DNA of 64,000 nucleotides from Leptolyngbya sp. PCC 7375 (GCF_000316115.1 NZ_JH993797.1:8091213-8155212); one strand, 5' to 3'. Shown: positions 8,899 through 17,539, counted from the stretch's first letter. Notes: generated by a model from the letters alone, not told the origin. Numbers and translations: made by a program.

Positions 8899-10071
8899 CT
8901 AAGCAGCAAGTGCATCTCGATAAATGGCATAGAAGTCATCCTTGGTCACAGGTCTTGGGTTGAGTGGATGACAGACATCATTAATGGCAATGCTAACGAG
9001 TTGATCGACCGTTTCTGCGGAGACTCCCAGGGCTTTGAGAGACATGGGGATACCAATGGAGTTTGAGAGAGATAAAATCCAGTCAATTAATTCCTGGCCG
9101 CTTTGTGCCCCTGGTTTAACCACCCGTGCCATACGCAAAAATCTCTCGGGTTCGGCTGCCAGGTTAAACCGCATGGCGGCAGGCAGCATGATGCCATTGG
9201 CCAGGCCATGGTGGGTATCGCAGATGGTCGAGAGGGCATGGGCACAGGAATGGGTCACACCGAGACCTTTTTGGAATGCGATCGCACCCATCATCGACGC
9301 ATTTAACATCCCCGCTCGGGCTCGTAAATGGGCCGCCTGATCAATCTCTGCCCGTTTCTGGGCAAAGTCTACACAGTCTTTGAGATGCTGTGACACCAGA
9401 TAAATTCCCTCCAGGGCAATGCCATCACACAGCGGGTTCTGGCCTTTAGCTAGGAAGGCTTCGATTAAATGGGTGAGCGCATCCATTCCGGTGGCCGCTG
9501 TAATCTTGGCCGGTAATCCTAACAGCAATTCTGGATCGGCCAGCACCACTTGAGGTAACAGCTGTGGATCAAAGACAATCTTTTTGCCATGGGTCTCATC
9601 ATCTGAGATGACTGCACTGCGGCCCACCTCGCTGCCGGTGCCCGCCGTCGTTGGGATGGCAACAATCGATGGAATTGGCTGATCAATGGACCGCGTGCTG
9701 GCCCCATCTTCATAGTCAAACAGATGACCTGGATGATGGGCCATCAGGGCAATGGCCTTGGCCACATCCATGGGCGCACCGCCACCCACCGCCACAATGC
9801 CATCAGCTTGATGGTGGTGATAGGCCTCCAACCCGGCTGTGACTTGAGAAACTACGGGATTGCCCCAGACACCCCTAAAGGTCGCTGATGGCATATCCGT
9901 GAGGGTGTCTTCGATGGTAGAGAACCAAGGGAGTTTGGCCACATCTCGATCTGTGACGACCAGCGGTCTTTGCATACCCAGAATCGACAGTTCTGTTGTG
10001 AGCTCATGACGGGAGCCAGGACCGAACCGTATTTTGGTGGGAAAGTTGTAGGTACTGATGTCAGAGGGCAT
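8899..10071 (-). CDS. Iron-containing alcohol dehydrogenase
   Basis: Group III (Fe-ADH) enzyme of 390 residues. NAD-binding GGGAPMDVAKA and GTGSEVG motifs are present, followed by the metal-binding part: DALTHLIEAFLAK and HSCAHALSTICDTHHGLANG, with the conserved His residues. It interconverts a primary alcohol and its aldehyde in the cytoplasm. It lies between a glutamine-synthetase-like gene (58 bases upstream) and an aldehyde dehydrogenase (9 bases downstream), all leftward. This order alcohol to aldehyde to acid after an amine ligase fits oxidation of the hydroxyl of a gamma-glutamylated amino-alcohol such as ethanolamine. The substrate is inferred, not shown. Confidence 0.9.
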   Translation of the reverse strand: MPSDISTYNFPTKIRFGPGSRHELTTELSILGMQRPLVVTDRDVAKLPWFSTIEDTLTDMPSATFRGVWGNPVVSQVTAGLEAYHHHQADGIVAVGGGAPMDVAKAIALMAHHPGHLFDYEDGASTRSIDQPIPSIVAIPTTAGTGSEVGRSAVISDDETHGKKIVFDPQLLPQVVLADPELLLGLPAKITAATGMDALTHLIEAFLAKGQNPLCDGIALEGIYLVSQHLKDCVDFAQKRAEIDQAAHLRARAGMLNASMMGAIAFQKGLGVTHSCAHALSTICDTHHGLANGIMLPAAMRFNLAAEPERFLRMARVVKPGAQSGQELIDWILSLSNSIGIPMSLKALGVSAETVDQLVSIAINDVCHPLNPRPVTKDDFYAIYRDALAA

Positions 10072-10129
10072 AAGGGCTAGGGTGAAAGAGACTATGGGGT
10101 AGGTTAATTGCTAACGTCAGTATCCAGCA

Positions 10130-11470
10130 TTAAATATTCACATACTGGTCCATCTCCCAGTCGGTCACCTGGGAACAGAAAGCACTCCACTCTTTCTGTT
10201 TGAACTCTAAGAATGTCTTGGCACCCAGCTCTCCCATGGTTGCCATCAGCAACTGATTTTGCTTAAGGGCCTCCAGTGCCTCATGGAGGTTGCTGGGCAA
10301 GGTTTCCAGGTCAGGAAATTCAGCCCCTCGGGCAAACAGATTTTCATCGATACGTTCACCCGGAGACGTTTGTTTTTTAATGCCGTCCAGACCGGCGGCC
10401 AACAATCCTGCCAGAGCAAGATATAAGGTGGCCGAGCCATCCACTAAGCGACATTCAAACCGTCCTGGTTCAGGAATGCGAATCATATGGGAGCGATTAT
10501 TGCCACCATAGGAAATGTATCGGGGAGACCAGGTACTACCAGAAGCCGTGGTATTGGCAGCAAGGCGACGATAGGAATTGACGGTGGGGGCAAACAAAGC
10601 CGTTAGCCCTTTAGCATGATGAAGAACACCCCCCAAAAAGTTATATCCCACCGAGGATAATCCGCCTTCATCAGCTGCGTTTGCAAAGCTGTTGGTATTA
10701 CCCTGCCAAAGACTGTTGTGGATATGGCCACCGTTACCGGTAATATGGCTAAACGGCTTGGGCATAAATGTAGCCGTATACCCACGCTGTTCCGCTAAAG
10801 TTTTAACCATATACTTGAAAAAGACATGGCGATCGCAGGTTGTCCGAGCATCACTATAGGTCCAGTTCAACTCAAACTGACCGTTGGCATCTTCATGGTC
10901 ACATTGATAGGGTTCCCAGCCCAGCTGTTCCATGTAGTTCACCAACGTAGAAATCAGATCAAACTGACGCATAAGATTGATCTGGTCGTAGCAAGGACGT
11001 TCTGCAACATCCTTCTCATCAGCAATCACGTAACCGGTTTCTGTCTTTTTCAGTAAAAAGAATTCAGCTTCTACACCAGTTTTGTAGGTATACCCCATCT
11101 CCGCACATTGAGCTAACACATTGTTGAGCATCATGCGGGGAGCTGCCGCAAAGGGTTTGCCTTCGAAGTAAACATCACTGGCTACCCAGCCCACCGTGGG
11201 TTCCCAAGGTAACTGAATCAGAGAATCTGGATCGGGAACAGCCGCAATCTCAGGTGCATCTGGTCCTAAGCCCAGGTTAGACGCAAATGAACAAAAGAAT
11301 GCTCCTTCCTTTTCTACGGAAGCGATCTGGGTAGCTGGCACCAGCTTTGCCCGGGTACCGCCCAACAGGTCAGTATATGAAACCAGAAAAAACTTAATGC
11401 CCAGCTCTTTTGCTTTTTCGACCAGTGTTTGCGTTTGCGTCAGCGTTCCTACCATAATCTGAGGATCCAT
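10130..11470 (-). CDS. Glutamine-synthetase-family ligase 1 (probable gamma-glutamyl-amine ligase)
   Basis: Member of the GS superfamily, 446 residues. The GS core is present: GVEAEFFLL (metal Glu), DHEDANGQFELN, GNGGHIHNSLW, NSYRRL and RFECRLVDGSATLYLALAG. The segment that binds ammonium in bacterial GS (MFDGSS, Asp50/Ser53 in E. coli numbering) reads FFCSFAS here, so Cys60 and Ala63 replace the Asp and Ser. The flap Glu (GYEAP) is replaced by Trp (TWSP). These changes argue against plain glutamine synthesis and for coupling glutamate to an amine, as in PuuA, GlnA3 and GlnA4. It heads a leftward run with Fe-ADH and ALDH. An NtcA-type box lies 44 bases upstream of the start. The first ATG (MDPQIM) or the second (MVGTL) could be used. 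Confidence 0.85.
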   Translation of the reverse strand: MDPQIMVGTLTQTQTLVEKAKELGIKFFLVSYTDLLGGTRAKLVPATQIASVEKEGAFFCSFASNLGLGPDAPEIAAVPDPDSLIQLPWEPTVGWVASDVYFEGKPFAAAPRMMLNNVLAQCAEMGYTYKTGVEAEFFLLKKTETGYVIADEKDVAERPCYDQINLMRQFDLISTLVNYMEQLGWEPYQCDHEDANGQFELNWTYSDARTTCDRHVFFKYMVKTLAEQRGYTATFMPKPFSHITGNGGHIHNSLWQGNTNSFANAADEGGLSSVGYNFLGGVLHHAKGLTALFAPTVNSYRRLAANTTASGSTWSPRYISYGGNNRSHMIRIPEPGRFECRLVDGSATLYLALAGLLAAGLDGIKKQTSPGERIDENLFARGAEFPDLETLPSNLHEALEALKQNQLLMATMGELGAKTFLEFKQKEWSAFCSQVTDWEMDQYVNI

Positions 11471-11513
11471 AGGCTATGCTCCCTCAGTAAAACAGCACGA
11501 ATAGGCAGCTTTT

Positions 11514-11527
11514 GTAGCTGTGGCTAC
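11514..11527 (-). promoter_or_regulatory. NtcA-type box upstream of ligase 1
   Basis: GTAGCTGTGGCTAC is a perfect match to GTA-N8-TAC, the site of the cyanobacterial nitrogen regulator NtcA. On the minus strand, 22 bases after the box, lies TTTACT as a possible -10, the classical spacing of NtcA-activated promoters. A GAGGGAG ribosome site follows. It is 44 bases from the ligase start. It could also affect the divergent amidotransferase gene, 225 bases away. Confidence 0.6.
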
Positions 11528-11751
11528 CATCTGATGAAGCATCACACTTAATAAAGCTTCTTTACCTATGAACCATGGCTATTACAAGAGTTTAGCCTTG
11601 ACAAACAGCTGTCGCTTGTCATAACAAATGTAACAATAGTGACTATTCATTTAGTCAGCTTGAGGACAGTTTGATATGGGTAATATCGCTAGCATAGCTT
11701 TTAGCTAATCGCCTGTTGGCACCAAACTATACGTTGAAGATTGCGATCGCA

Positions 11752-12480
11752 ATGAAAATTCTAGTTATTCAAAACAGTGTTCGAGATCCCGTTGGCATTT
11801 TAGGAGACCATTTAATCTATCGGGGTGCTGAACTGACCACCTGGCTCCCAGAACAGCAACCCAACTTACCTGAAGGGCCATTTTCAGGGCTAATTATCCT
11901 GGGGGGACATATGAATGCCCATGAGGATGACAAGTATCCCCATTTACAGCAGGTGGTGACTCTGATTCATCAATTTCACGCTGAGAACAAGCCCATCATG
12001 GGTGTGTGTCTGGGGTCTCAGTTAATTGCCCGAGCCTTTGGCTCTCAGGTGTATCCCCACAGTACACCAGAATTGGGGTTTTCTCCGTTGGCAGTAGTTA
12101 CAGATGTCGTGACAGAACCCTGGCTAAAAAATTGCCCTGCCAATCTGCACATTATGCAGTGGCACTTCGACACATTTGATCTGCCAGGGCAAGCAACATT
12201 GTTAATGACCAACGATATCTGTAAGCATCAGGCCTATCGCATCGGCACCAATATCTATGGGTTTCAGTTTCACCTGGAAGTTACCCCAGAGATTATTGTG
12301 GATTGGCTAACGGCAAAAAGTGACTGGATTGATACCCACTATCCCAATCTAGACCAGCAAATACAGAAACAGATAAACATCCATACTGACAATGCCGCCA
12401 CCTTTGCAGAACAGGTTGCTCACCATTGGCTTACACTGTTTCCTGATGCTGTTGCCAAGCAAACAATTTTGCAACGTTAG
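11752..12480 (+). CDS. Class I glutamine-amidotransferase-fold hydrolase
   Basis: Stand-alone type 1 GATase of 242 residues from the ATG at 11752; the frame extends upstream to 11716 but the family start is MKILVIQNS. The catalytic triad is visible: nucleophile Cys86 in GVCLGSQL and His174/Glu176 in GFQFHLEVTPE. The oxyanion loop LGGHMNAHED is of the YfeJ/GuaA-like small-GATase type. Such proteins hydrolyse gamma-glutamyl amides; PuuD does this in the Puu pathway, although PuuD belongs to another class I subgroup. Divergent from ligase 1 and 217 bases before ligase 2, it is the best candidate for releasing glutamate from gamma-glutamyl products. The substrate is not proven. Confidence 0.82.
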   Translation: MKILVIQNSVRDPVGILGDHLIYRGAELTTWLPEQQPNLPEGPFSGLIILGGHMNAHEDDKYPHLQQVVTLIHQFHAENKPIMGVCLGSQLIARAFGSQVYPHSTPELGFSPLAVVTDVVTEPWLKNCPANLHIMQWHFDTFDLPGQATLLMTNDICKHQAYRIGTNIYGFQFHLEVTPEIIVDWLTAKSDWIDTHYPNLDQQIQKQINIHTDNAATFAEQVAHHWLTLFPDAVAKQTILQR

Positions 12481-12482
12481 CC

Positions 12483-12510
12483 ATCAGCATTCGGAATTCC
12501 GAATGCTGAT
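12483..12510. repeat. Perfect 28-base palindrome after the amidotransferase gene
   Basis: ATCAGCATTCGGAA followed directly by its exact complement, starting 3 bases after the stop codon. With no loop spacer and no T tract it is not a textbook intrinsic terminator, but it could form a cruciform or an RNA hairpin protecting the 3' end. Confidence 0.7.
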
Positions 12511-12554
12511 AAGTCTTGGTCAATAGCCAACGATATCCAGGGCTGGACTTCAGT

Positions 12555-12622
12555 GTGAGACTTCGGCGTGAGACTTCGGCGTGAGACTTCGGCGTGAGCT
12601 CAGTCGAACGCTCAGTCGAACG
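12555..12622. repeat. Two adjacent short tandem arrays in the leader of ligase 2
   Basis: Three exact copies of GTGAGACTTCGGC (12555-12593) are followed, after a partial GTGAG copy, by two exact copies of CTCAGTCGAACG (12599-12622). They sit 76 bases before the start codon of ligase 2 and would lie in its mRNA leader or promoter. Exact units suggest recent slippage. There is no CRISPR-like spacing. Confidence 0.8.
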
Positions 12623-12697
12623 CACAGGGCACAGCCCCTACTGGTTTTCCGTCTCTGCCTACTCCGCTCCCTCTGACCTCTTAACCAACCATCAACC

Positions 12698-14059
12698 ATG
12701 TACCCAAACCTCAAGCCCCTCTCCGCAGAACTGCAGTCCCTTCAGAATTCTCTTCAGGAGAAAGGTGTTAAATATGCCATGGCCAGCTTTGTCGATATTC
12801 ACGGCATGTGTAAAGGCAAAGTTGTCCCCATGAGTCACTTTGACCGCATGGTGCAGGGTTCAGAGTTATTTACGGGGGCGGCTCTGGATGGAGTGCCTCA
12901 AGAAATTAATGATGATGAGGTGGGGACAATGCCGGACCCTAACAGTGCCACGGTACTCCCCTGGAATCCTGAGCTTGTGTGGTTTGCTAGCGATTTGCAT
13001 TTGGTGGGGCAGCCGTTTGCAGGCTGTTGTCGCACTATTCTCAAGACCGTTCTTAAGCAAGCAGCAGAGATGGGCTACCGTTTCAATTTGGGCATTGAGA
13101 CAGAATTTTTTATCTTCCAGGAAACTGATACAGGATTTGGTCCCGTTAGCGATCGCGACACCCTACCCAAAGCGGCCTATGCCCTGCCCACGGTTCTGGA
13201 TAACTATAAAATCTTGGACAAGATTGTCAGCGCCATGAATGGTCTGGGGTGGGATGTGTATTCCTTTGACCATGAAGATGCCCAGGGCCAGTTTGAGACG
13301 GATTTTACCTACTGCGATGCGTTAAAAATGGCAGATCGGCTGACATTCTTTCGCTTTATGGTGAAGGAACTGGCGCGGGAAGAAGGGTATTTTGCCAGCT
13401 TCATGCCCAAGCCCTTTGCTAATCAGACCGGCAGCGGTGCCCATTACAACATGTCTCTAGCCGATCTTGAGACTGGAAAAAATCTGTTTGAGGATGCCAA
13501 CGATCCGAGTGGTCTTTCTAAGTTGGGGTATCAATTTATTGCGGGTGTTCTCAACCATGCCAAGGCTATTGTGTCGGTCACCTGCCCTACGGTGAATAGC
13601 TACAAACGGTTGGTACGTAAAGGCAGCATGTCTGGATTTACCTGGGCTCCGGTGTATGTGTGCTATGGCAACAACAATCGCACCAATATGTTGCGAATTC
13701 CCCTGGGCGGTGGTCGAGTTGAATGTCGTGCAGCGGACATTTCGACCAATCTCTATCTGGGGGCGGCAATGATTTTGGCGGCTGGCCTCGAAGGCATTCG
13801 TGAAGGGATAGATCCCGGTGCTCCCCATACGGAGAATATGTATTTATATTCGCTGGAGGAATTAAAGGCCATGGGCATTGAGACCTTGCCGAAGACATTG
13901 GGTGAGGCCATCTCAGCCTTTGCCGCCGATCCCCTCAGCAAGGAGGTGATGGGGCCTCTGATGTATAAGACCTATGTGGATTTCAAAACCCAGGAATGGG
14001 AAGAGTACCACTGCCATGTGTCGGATTGGGAAATCCAGCGCTACCTCAAATTCTTTTGA
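12698..14059 (+). CDS. Glutamine-synthetase-family ligase 2 (glnT-like)
   Basis: GS-superfamily protein of 453 residues, closer in feel to GlnT-type enzymes (type III GS-like proteins of rhizobia). Core motifs: FVDIHGMCKGKVVP, GIETEFFIF, DHEDAQGQFETDF, GSGAHYNMSL, NSYKRLV and RVECRAADISTNLYLGAA. At the ammonium site of classical GS the sequence reads LFTGAALDG, so Thr59 and Ala62 replace Asp50 and Ser53, and the flap Glu is Trp (TWAP). An amine rather than ammonium is therefore the likely acceptor, e.g. methylamine in gamma-glutamylmethylamide synthetase or a longer amine. It lies after the GATase with a repeat-rich leader; no clear NtcA box was seen. Confidence 0.85.
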   Translation: MYPNLKPLSAELQSLQNSLQEKGVKYAMASFVDIHGMCKGKVVPMSHFDRMVQGSELFTGAALDGVPQEINDDEVGTMPDPNSATVLPWNPELVWFASDLHLVGQPFAGCCRTILKTVLKQAAEMGYRFNLGIETEFFIFQETDTGFGPVSDRDTLPKAAYALPTVLDNYKILDKIVSAMNGLGWDVYSFDHEDAQGQFETDFTYCDALKMADRLTFFRFMVKELAREEGYFASFMPKPFANQTGSGAHYNMSLADLETGKNLFEDANDPSGLSKLGYQFIAGVLNHAKAIVSVTCPTVNSYKRLVRKGSMSGFTWAPVYVCYGNNNRTNMLRIPLGGGRVECRAADISTNLYLGAAMILAAGLEGIREGIDPGAPHTENMYLYSLEELKAMGIETLPKTLGEAISAFAADPLSKEVMGPLMYKTYVDFKTQEWEEYHCHVSDWEIQRYLKFF

Positions 14060-14119
14060 CCATTTGGTATGTAGTTGGGCGATAGTCGCTGAGACCTTTT
14101 TAAACCAGGGTTACTGGGT

Positions 14120-14623
14120 TCAAAGTTGAAAGAGTATAACCATCAACAAGACTGAAGTCAGGCTCGCTAATAGGGTTCGGCTTATGTTCCATTGATTCCA
14201 GCGAGGTTCAAAGTGCAGACGAGCGATTCTGAGCGCCGTTCCCTCCATGGCATCGATCTGTAGCATTTGGAGTTGGTTATTTAGCGGGACGTTAATTGTG
14301 AATGTGGGTAATTGGACGCCAAGGATATAGAGCAGCGGAGTCACGAGCAATAGCAGACGCTGCATGCCATCCAGTTGCCCAATACCCAATCCGGCAGCGA
14401 CCAACAACGCCACGATTGAACCAACCCAGGTGGCGACAAATATCGGCTGGTTATTTTGGATAACTCCGTCGATTACTTGAAAAGCTCGGATAAACTCCCG
14501 GTCATTTAACGTTTTGATTCCTGGCATAACGACTGAGGCAAATGCAAAAAGGAAGCCTGCGACGAGAGAACATAACAATGTTGCCAAGAGTAAGATAATT
14601 TGAAAGCTAGCTGTGGTTGACAT
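14120..14623 (-). CDS. Four-helix membrane protein (DUF1772/anthrone-oxygenase-like)
   Basis: Membrane protein of 167 residues with about four transmembrane helices: residues 8-33, 62-80, 87-106 and 146-165. The pattern GFLFAFASVVMPGIKTL near the first helix and an FEPRWNQWNISR segment before the last helix match DUF1772 proteins, annotated as anthrone-oxygenase-like. It converges with ligase 2 (60 bases between stops). No direct link to amine metabolism is visible, and many members have no known reaction. A hairpin at 14748-14781 lies upstream. Confidence 0.65.
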   Translation of the reverse strand: MSTTASFQIILLLATLLCSLVAGFLFAFASVVMPGIKTLNDREFIRAFQVIDGVIQNNQPIFVATWVGSIVALLVAAGLGIGQLDGMQRLLLLVTPLLYILGVQLPTFTINVPLNNQLQMLQIDAMEGTALRIARLHFEPRWNQWNISRTLLASLTSVLLMVILFQL

Positions 14624-14747
14624 GGGTTAAGTCTCCTAATTTGAGGGGTCGCTATAGCGATATTTTGGAAACTATAGAGGGAGATGAAATTGCAACAGGA
14701 TAGAAAATTGATGATGGATTGTGCGATCTCGCCACTCCCAGAAATTT

Positions 14748-14781
14748 CCTCGACAGTTTTAGCTTACGGAAACTGCCGAGG
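14748..14781. other. Hairpin in the spacer between DUF1772-like gene and ligase 3
   Basis: Arms CCTCGACAGTTTT and GAAACTGCCGAGG pair with one mismatch. It lies in a 274-base spacer whose only ORF (14684-14866) has no protein-like features. It may be the distal terminator of ligase 3, whose stop is 117 bases to the right. Confidence 0.45.
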
Positions 14782-14897
14782 TGAGGCTGTCTATTTCTTG
14801 CGGGACTATCACAATCTTGCGGTGGATGGACAACATCTTTTGGATGGACAGCATCCCTTGGGGTGACTTTAAGGGGGGACTGAGTTCGAGCCCACTC

Positions 14898-16439
14898 TTA
14901 AGGTAGGCAGTAAAGATAGTTTTCTACATCCCAATCACTGGTGGTAGCCAGGAAGCGTATCCACTCATCTCGTTTATATTCGTCAAAGAGACGATACATT
15001 TCACCGGGCAATGCCGACTTAATTACCTCATCATCGGCAAGCCGTTCTAAGGCCTCCCCCAAACACATGGGTAGCTTCTTCACCTGCTTCCCTGCTTCCA
15101 TCGCTTCATAAATGTTGCGTTGTTCTGGCTCTCCTGGATCCAGATTGTTGCTAATGCCATCATCAAATGCTTTAAGCATGGCGGCTGCCATCAGATAAGG
15201 ATTCACCATCGAATCCACCGCCCGATATTCAAACCGTCCCGGTGCAGAAACTCTCAGACCACAGGTACGGTTTTGATAGCCCCAGTCTGAATAAACCGGT
15301 GCCCAAAAACCAGCATCCCATAACCGACGATAGGAGTTTACGGTAGAACACCCAATGGCGGTGAGCGCACCCAAGTGGGCGATTACTCCGCCAATACAGT
15401 TTAAACCGATGGGACCCGGTACTCGCGGAGACCCACCCTCGACGGGCATAAAGGTGTTCTCTCCACCGGAATAATAGGTATAGTTACCTGCCATCCCCGG
15501 CAATGTTTCTAGATTAAATGTTTTGACTGATTCTTCACCATCTCGCCATAGGGAAAGATTATGGTGACAGCCCGATGCGGATACCCCGAGGAAAGGTTTT
15601 GACATAAAACAGGCGATCAGGTTGAACTCACGGGCTACCTGGGCACAAATTTGACGGTAGGTGGTTAAGCGATCGCAAGTCCGCAGGGCATCATCAAACA
15701 TAAAGTTTAACTCTAGCTGCCCTGGAGCATCCTCATGGTCTCCCTGGATCATATCCAGACCCATGGCCCGGCAATATTCAATCACCCTTAGGAAAACTGG
15801 ACGCAGTTCTTCAAACTGATCGATGTGATAACAGTTTGGCTTGGTCACCCCCCCATCAGGTTTTCCATCGGGGCCTTTTTTCAGCCACATCATTTCGGGT
15901 TCACAACCATGGCGCAGTTGTAACCCGTGCTTTAGTTGAAACGCGTCGTGAATACGCTTGAGATTACCGCGACAGTCACTGGTGAGAAAGGCTCCAGGGT
16001 CTTCAATTTCTTCGCGATTGCGAAAACAGAAACAGTAAACCCTGGCTACGCGTTTATCCCAAGGAAGTTGACAAAACGTTTCTGGGTCAGGAATGGCAAC
16101 AAGTTCCGCAGATTCTGGACCATAGCCTAAATAGTTTTGGGTGCGATCAATGGCCAGGTTTACCGTCGCTCCATAGACCAGTTGGATGCCCTTTTCGGCC
16201 ATGGTTTCCCAGTGGTCGGCGGGGGCACCTTTACCGGTGATTTTGCCCGTGATGGAGACGAACTGATAGTAAACGTATTGGATACCCAGCTGATCAATTT
16301 TGGTGCGAACTTGCTTGACTAGTTCTGCGCGTCCGTCTGACTCAACATAGGCCTCTAAATCTGTCAAAGCCTTTTCTGTTGAAGGCTTTGTCTGTGTGAG
16401 AACTCCAGTCACTATCGGAATCTCCAACGATGGGGGCAA
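14898..16439 (-). CDS. Glutamine-synthetase-family ligase 3
   Basis: GS-superfamily protein of up to 513 residues, the most divergent of the three. Core motifs: GCEPEMMWL, DHEDAPGQLELNF, SASGCHHNLSLW, NSYRRLW and RFEYRAVDSMVNPYLMAAA. The ammonium-site segment reads LVYGATV, so Tyr89 and Thr92 stand where E. coli GS has Asp50 and Ser53, and the flap Glu is Trp (FWAP). Two metal-site Glu residues are kept, so ligase chemistry is plausible. The annotated TTG start is doubtful: a GTG at 16412 follows GGAG at good spacing and aligns with MVGTLTQT of ligase 1. An NtcA-type box lies 36 bases upstream. The substrate is unknown, probably an amine. Confidence 0.83.
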   Translation of the reverse strand: MPPSLEIPIVTGVLTQTKPSTEKALTDLEAYVESDGRAELVKQVRTKIDQLGIQYVYYQFVSITGKITGKGAPADHWETMAEKGIQLVYGATVNLAIDRTQNYLGYGPESAELVAIPDPETFCQLPWDKRVARVYCFCFRNREEIEDPGAFLTSDCRGNLKRIHDAFQLKHGLQLRHGCEPEMMWLKKGPDGKPDGGVTKPNCYHIDQFEELRPVFLRVIEYCRAMGLDMIQGDHEDAPGQLELNFMFDDALRTCDRLTTYRQICAQVAREFNLIACFMSKPFLGVSASGCHHNLSLWRDGEESVKTFNLETLPGMAGNYTYYSGGENTFMPVEGGSPRVPGPIGLNCIGGVIAHLGALTAIGCSTVNSYRRLWDAGFWAPVYSDWGYQNRTCGLRVSAPGRFEYRAVDSMVNPYLMAAAMLKAFDDGISNNLDPGEPEQRNIYEAMEAGKQVKKLPMCLGEALERLADDEVIKSALPGEMYRLFDEYKRDEWIRFLATTSDWDVENYLYCLP

Positions 16440-16475
16440 TTTCTACAGTTAAAGCTAACTTGTTATGACATGTAT

Positions 16476-16489
16476 GTATTGAAAGTTAC
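16476..16489 (-). promoter_or_regulatory. NtcA-type box upstream of ligase 3
   Basis: GTATTGAAAGTTAC is a perfect GTA-N8-TAC match, with the reverse complement GTAACTTTCAATAC facing ligase 3. Twenty-two bases downstream on the minus strand comes TTTAAC/TTAACT as a possible -10. The arrangement mirrors the one at ligase 1. Confidence 0.58.
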
Positions 16490-16580
16490 GGAATCATGGT
16501 CAAGATCCGCACTTTTTCTAAGGAACTGTTAGAGAAAAATCACAATCTTGAATGAGGTCGTCGATTGGCAAAACCGGCTG

Positions 16581-16705
16581 CGTGGGGTCCTCCGAGTTCC
16601 GCCCGCCCTAGAACCCCACGGAAAAATATCAAGGCTATCCCTAATAGCTGGTTGGGGGATCGGTGAGGTGGTTTAGAATTTTGCGCGCTGCGACAAAATT
16701 CTAAA
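16581..16705. other. Gene-free spacer with two hairpins
   Basis: The 368 bases between 16440 and 16807 hold no gene. Two inverted repeats stand out: CGTGGGGT at 16581-16588 with its complement at 16613-16620, and TTTAGAATTTTG at 16672-16683 with an exact 12-base complement at 16694-16705. The second could terminate the leftward gene at 14898's upstream neighbour, i.e. transcription from the solute-binding gene. Confidence 0.5.
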
Positions 16706-16807
16706 AACAAGGGTTATCTAGTTCTATGTTAGGCAAAATAGCCATATTTTACGTTATGCCTGCTTTTTAACAATCCTCAATTAAAAACAAGGTAGAGGTA
16801 GAGAGAT

Positions 16808-17539
16808 TCAAAGGGGAAACGGCTTCCAGGGAATCCACTTTTCCCAAAGTTTTTCTACTGTACCGTCGGCAATTAAAGCTGAGAGCGCATTGTCTAATTT
16901 CTCTGACAATTCAGGCCGATCTTTGGCAACACCAATGGAAAATTGAGCTTTGGTTGGCAGACTAAAGGCCATACGCAGTTCAGGGTCTTCTGCCTCTGCT
17001 ACCAGCAGCACCAGTTCATCGTCAATTAGTGCATCAATTTCTCCAGTTCTCAAAGCCTTAAGCATTTCAGGTAAAACTTTGTCACTACCAGGATAAGGAA
17101 CGGCTATGGCCCCTGGAAAATTTTCCACCAGGGCAATGTTTGTACTATCGGCTAGACCACCCACCCGCTGACCGGCTAAATCTTCTGGAGAAGAGGCCGT
17201 GCTGCTAGTTTTTACTAAAACGGACTCATCAAATAGACCATAGGGCTGGGTGAAGGTGACATGCTGTTGTCGATCGGGGGTAATGGCCTGATTAAACCAA
17301 ACGACATCATACTCGCTAGAGTCCATACATGTGTAAAACTCGGCCATGGGTAAATTGTGCCAGATCGGAGTTAGCCCCAGGTAGCTACAGATGGCACGGG
17401 TCAAGTCTGGTTCATATCCCATACGCTCTCCCTCTGGAGTCACATAACTCATGGGGCGGGCATCAAAATCACTGGCCACAATATTTAGATAGCCCGGCTG
17501 GACGGTTAATTCAGTTGTGAATAATTCTTGAGTTTTCAT
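16808..17539 (-). CDS. Family-3 solute-binding-like protein without signal peptide
   Basis: Protein of about 243 residues with the periplasmic amino-acid-binding fold (SBP_bac_3): PMSYVTPEGERMGYEPDL, LPMAEFYTCMDSSEYDVVW, a LAGQRVGGLADST hinge and the IDALIDDE / GTVEKLWEKW C-terminal half. Family members normally have a lipoprotein or Sec signal; here the N-terminus (MKTQELFTTEL) has none, so it should stay in the cytoplasm unless a start is missed. The ATG at 17539 is preferred over a TTG at 17551. No permease genes lie nearby. A cytoplasmic sensor or amine-binding protein is possible. It is divergent from the PhyH-type gene, sharing a 118-base promoter region. Confidence 0.75.
   Translation of the reverse strand: MKTQELFTTELTVQPGYLNIVASDFDARPMSYVTPEGERMGYEPDLTRAICSYLGLTPIWHNLPMAEFYTCMDSSEYDVVWFNQAITPDRQQHVTFTQPYGLFDESVLVKTSSTASSPEDLAGQRVGGLADSTNIALVENFPGAIAVPYPGSDKVLPEMLKALRTGEIDALIDDELVLLVAEAEDPELRMAFSLPTKAQFSIGVAKDRPELSEKLDNALSALIADGTVEKLWEKWIPWKPFPL

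Noticed and set aside
12555..12622. CRISPR-like array
   Set aside because: Units are contiguous with no spacers, and two different units are involved.
14684..14866. 60-codon ORF before ligase 3
   Set aside because: Spans a hairpin and a short duplicated GGATGGACA segment; no protein features.
10130..16439. Calling the three ligases ordinary glutamine synthetases
   Set aside because: All lack the residues that bind ammonium in classical GS; amine ligase is the better reading.
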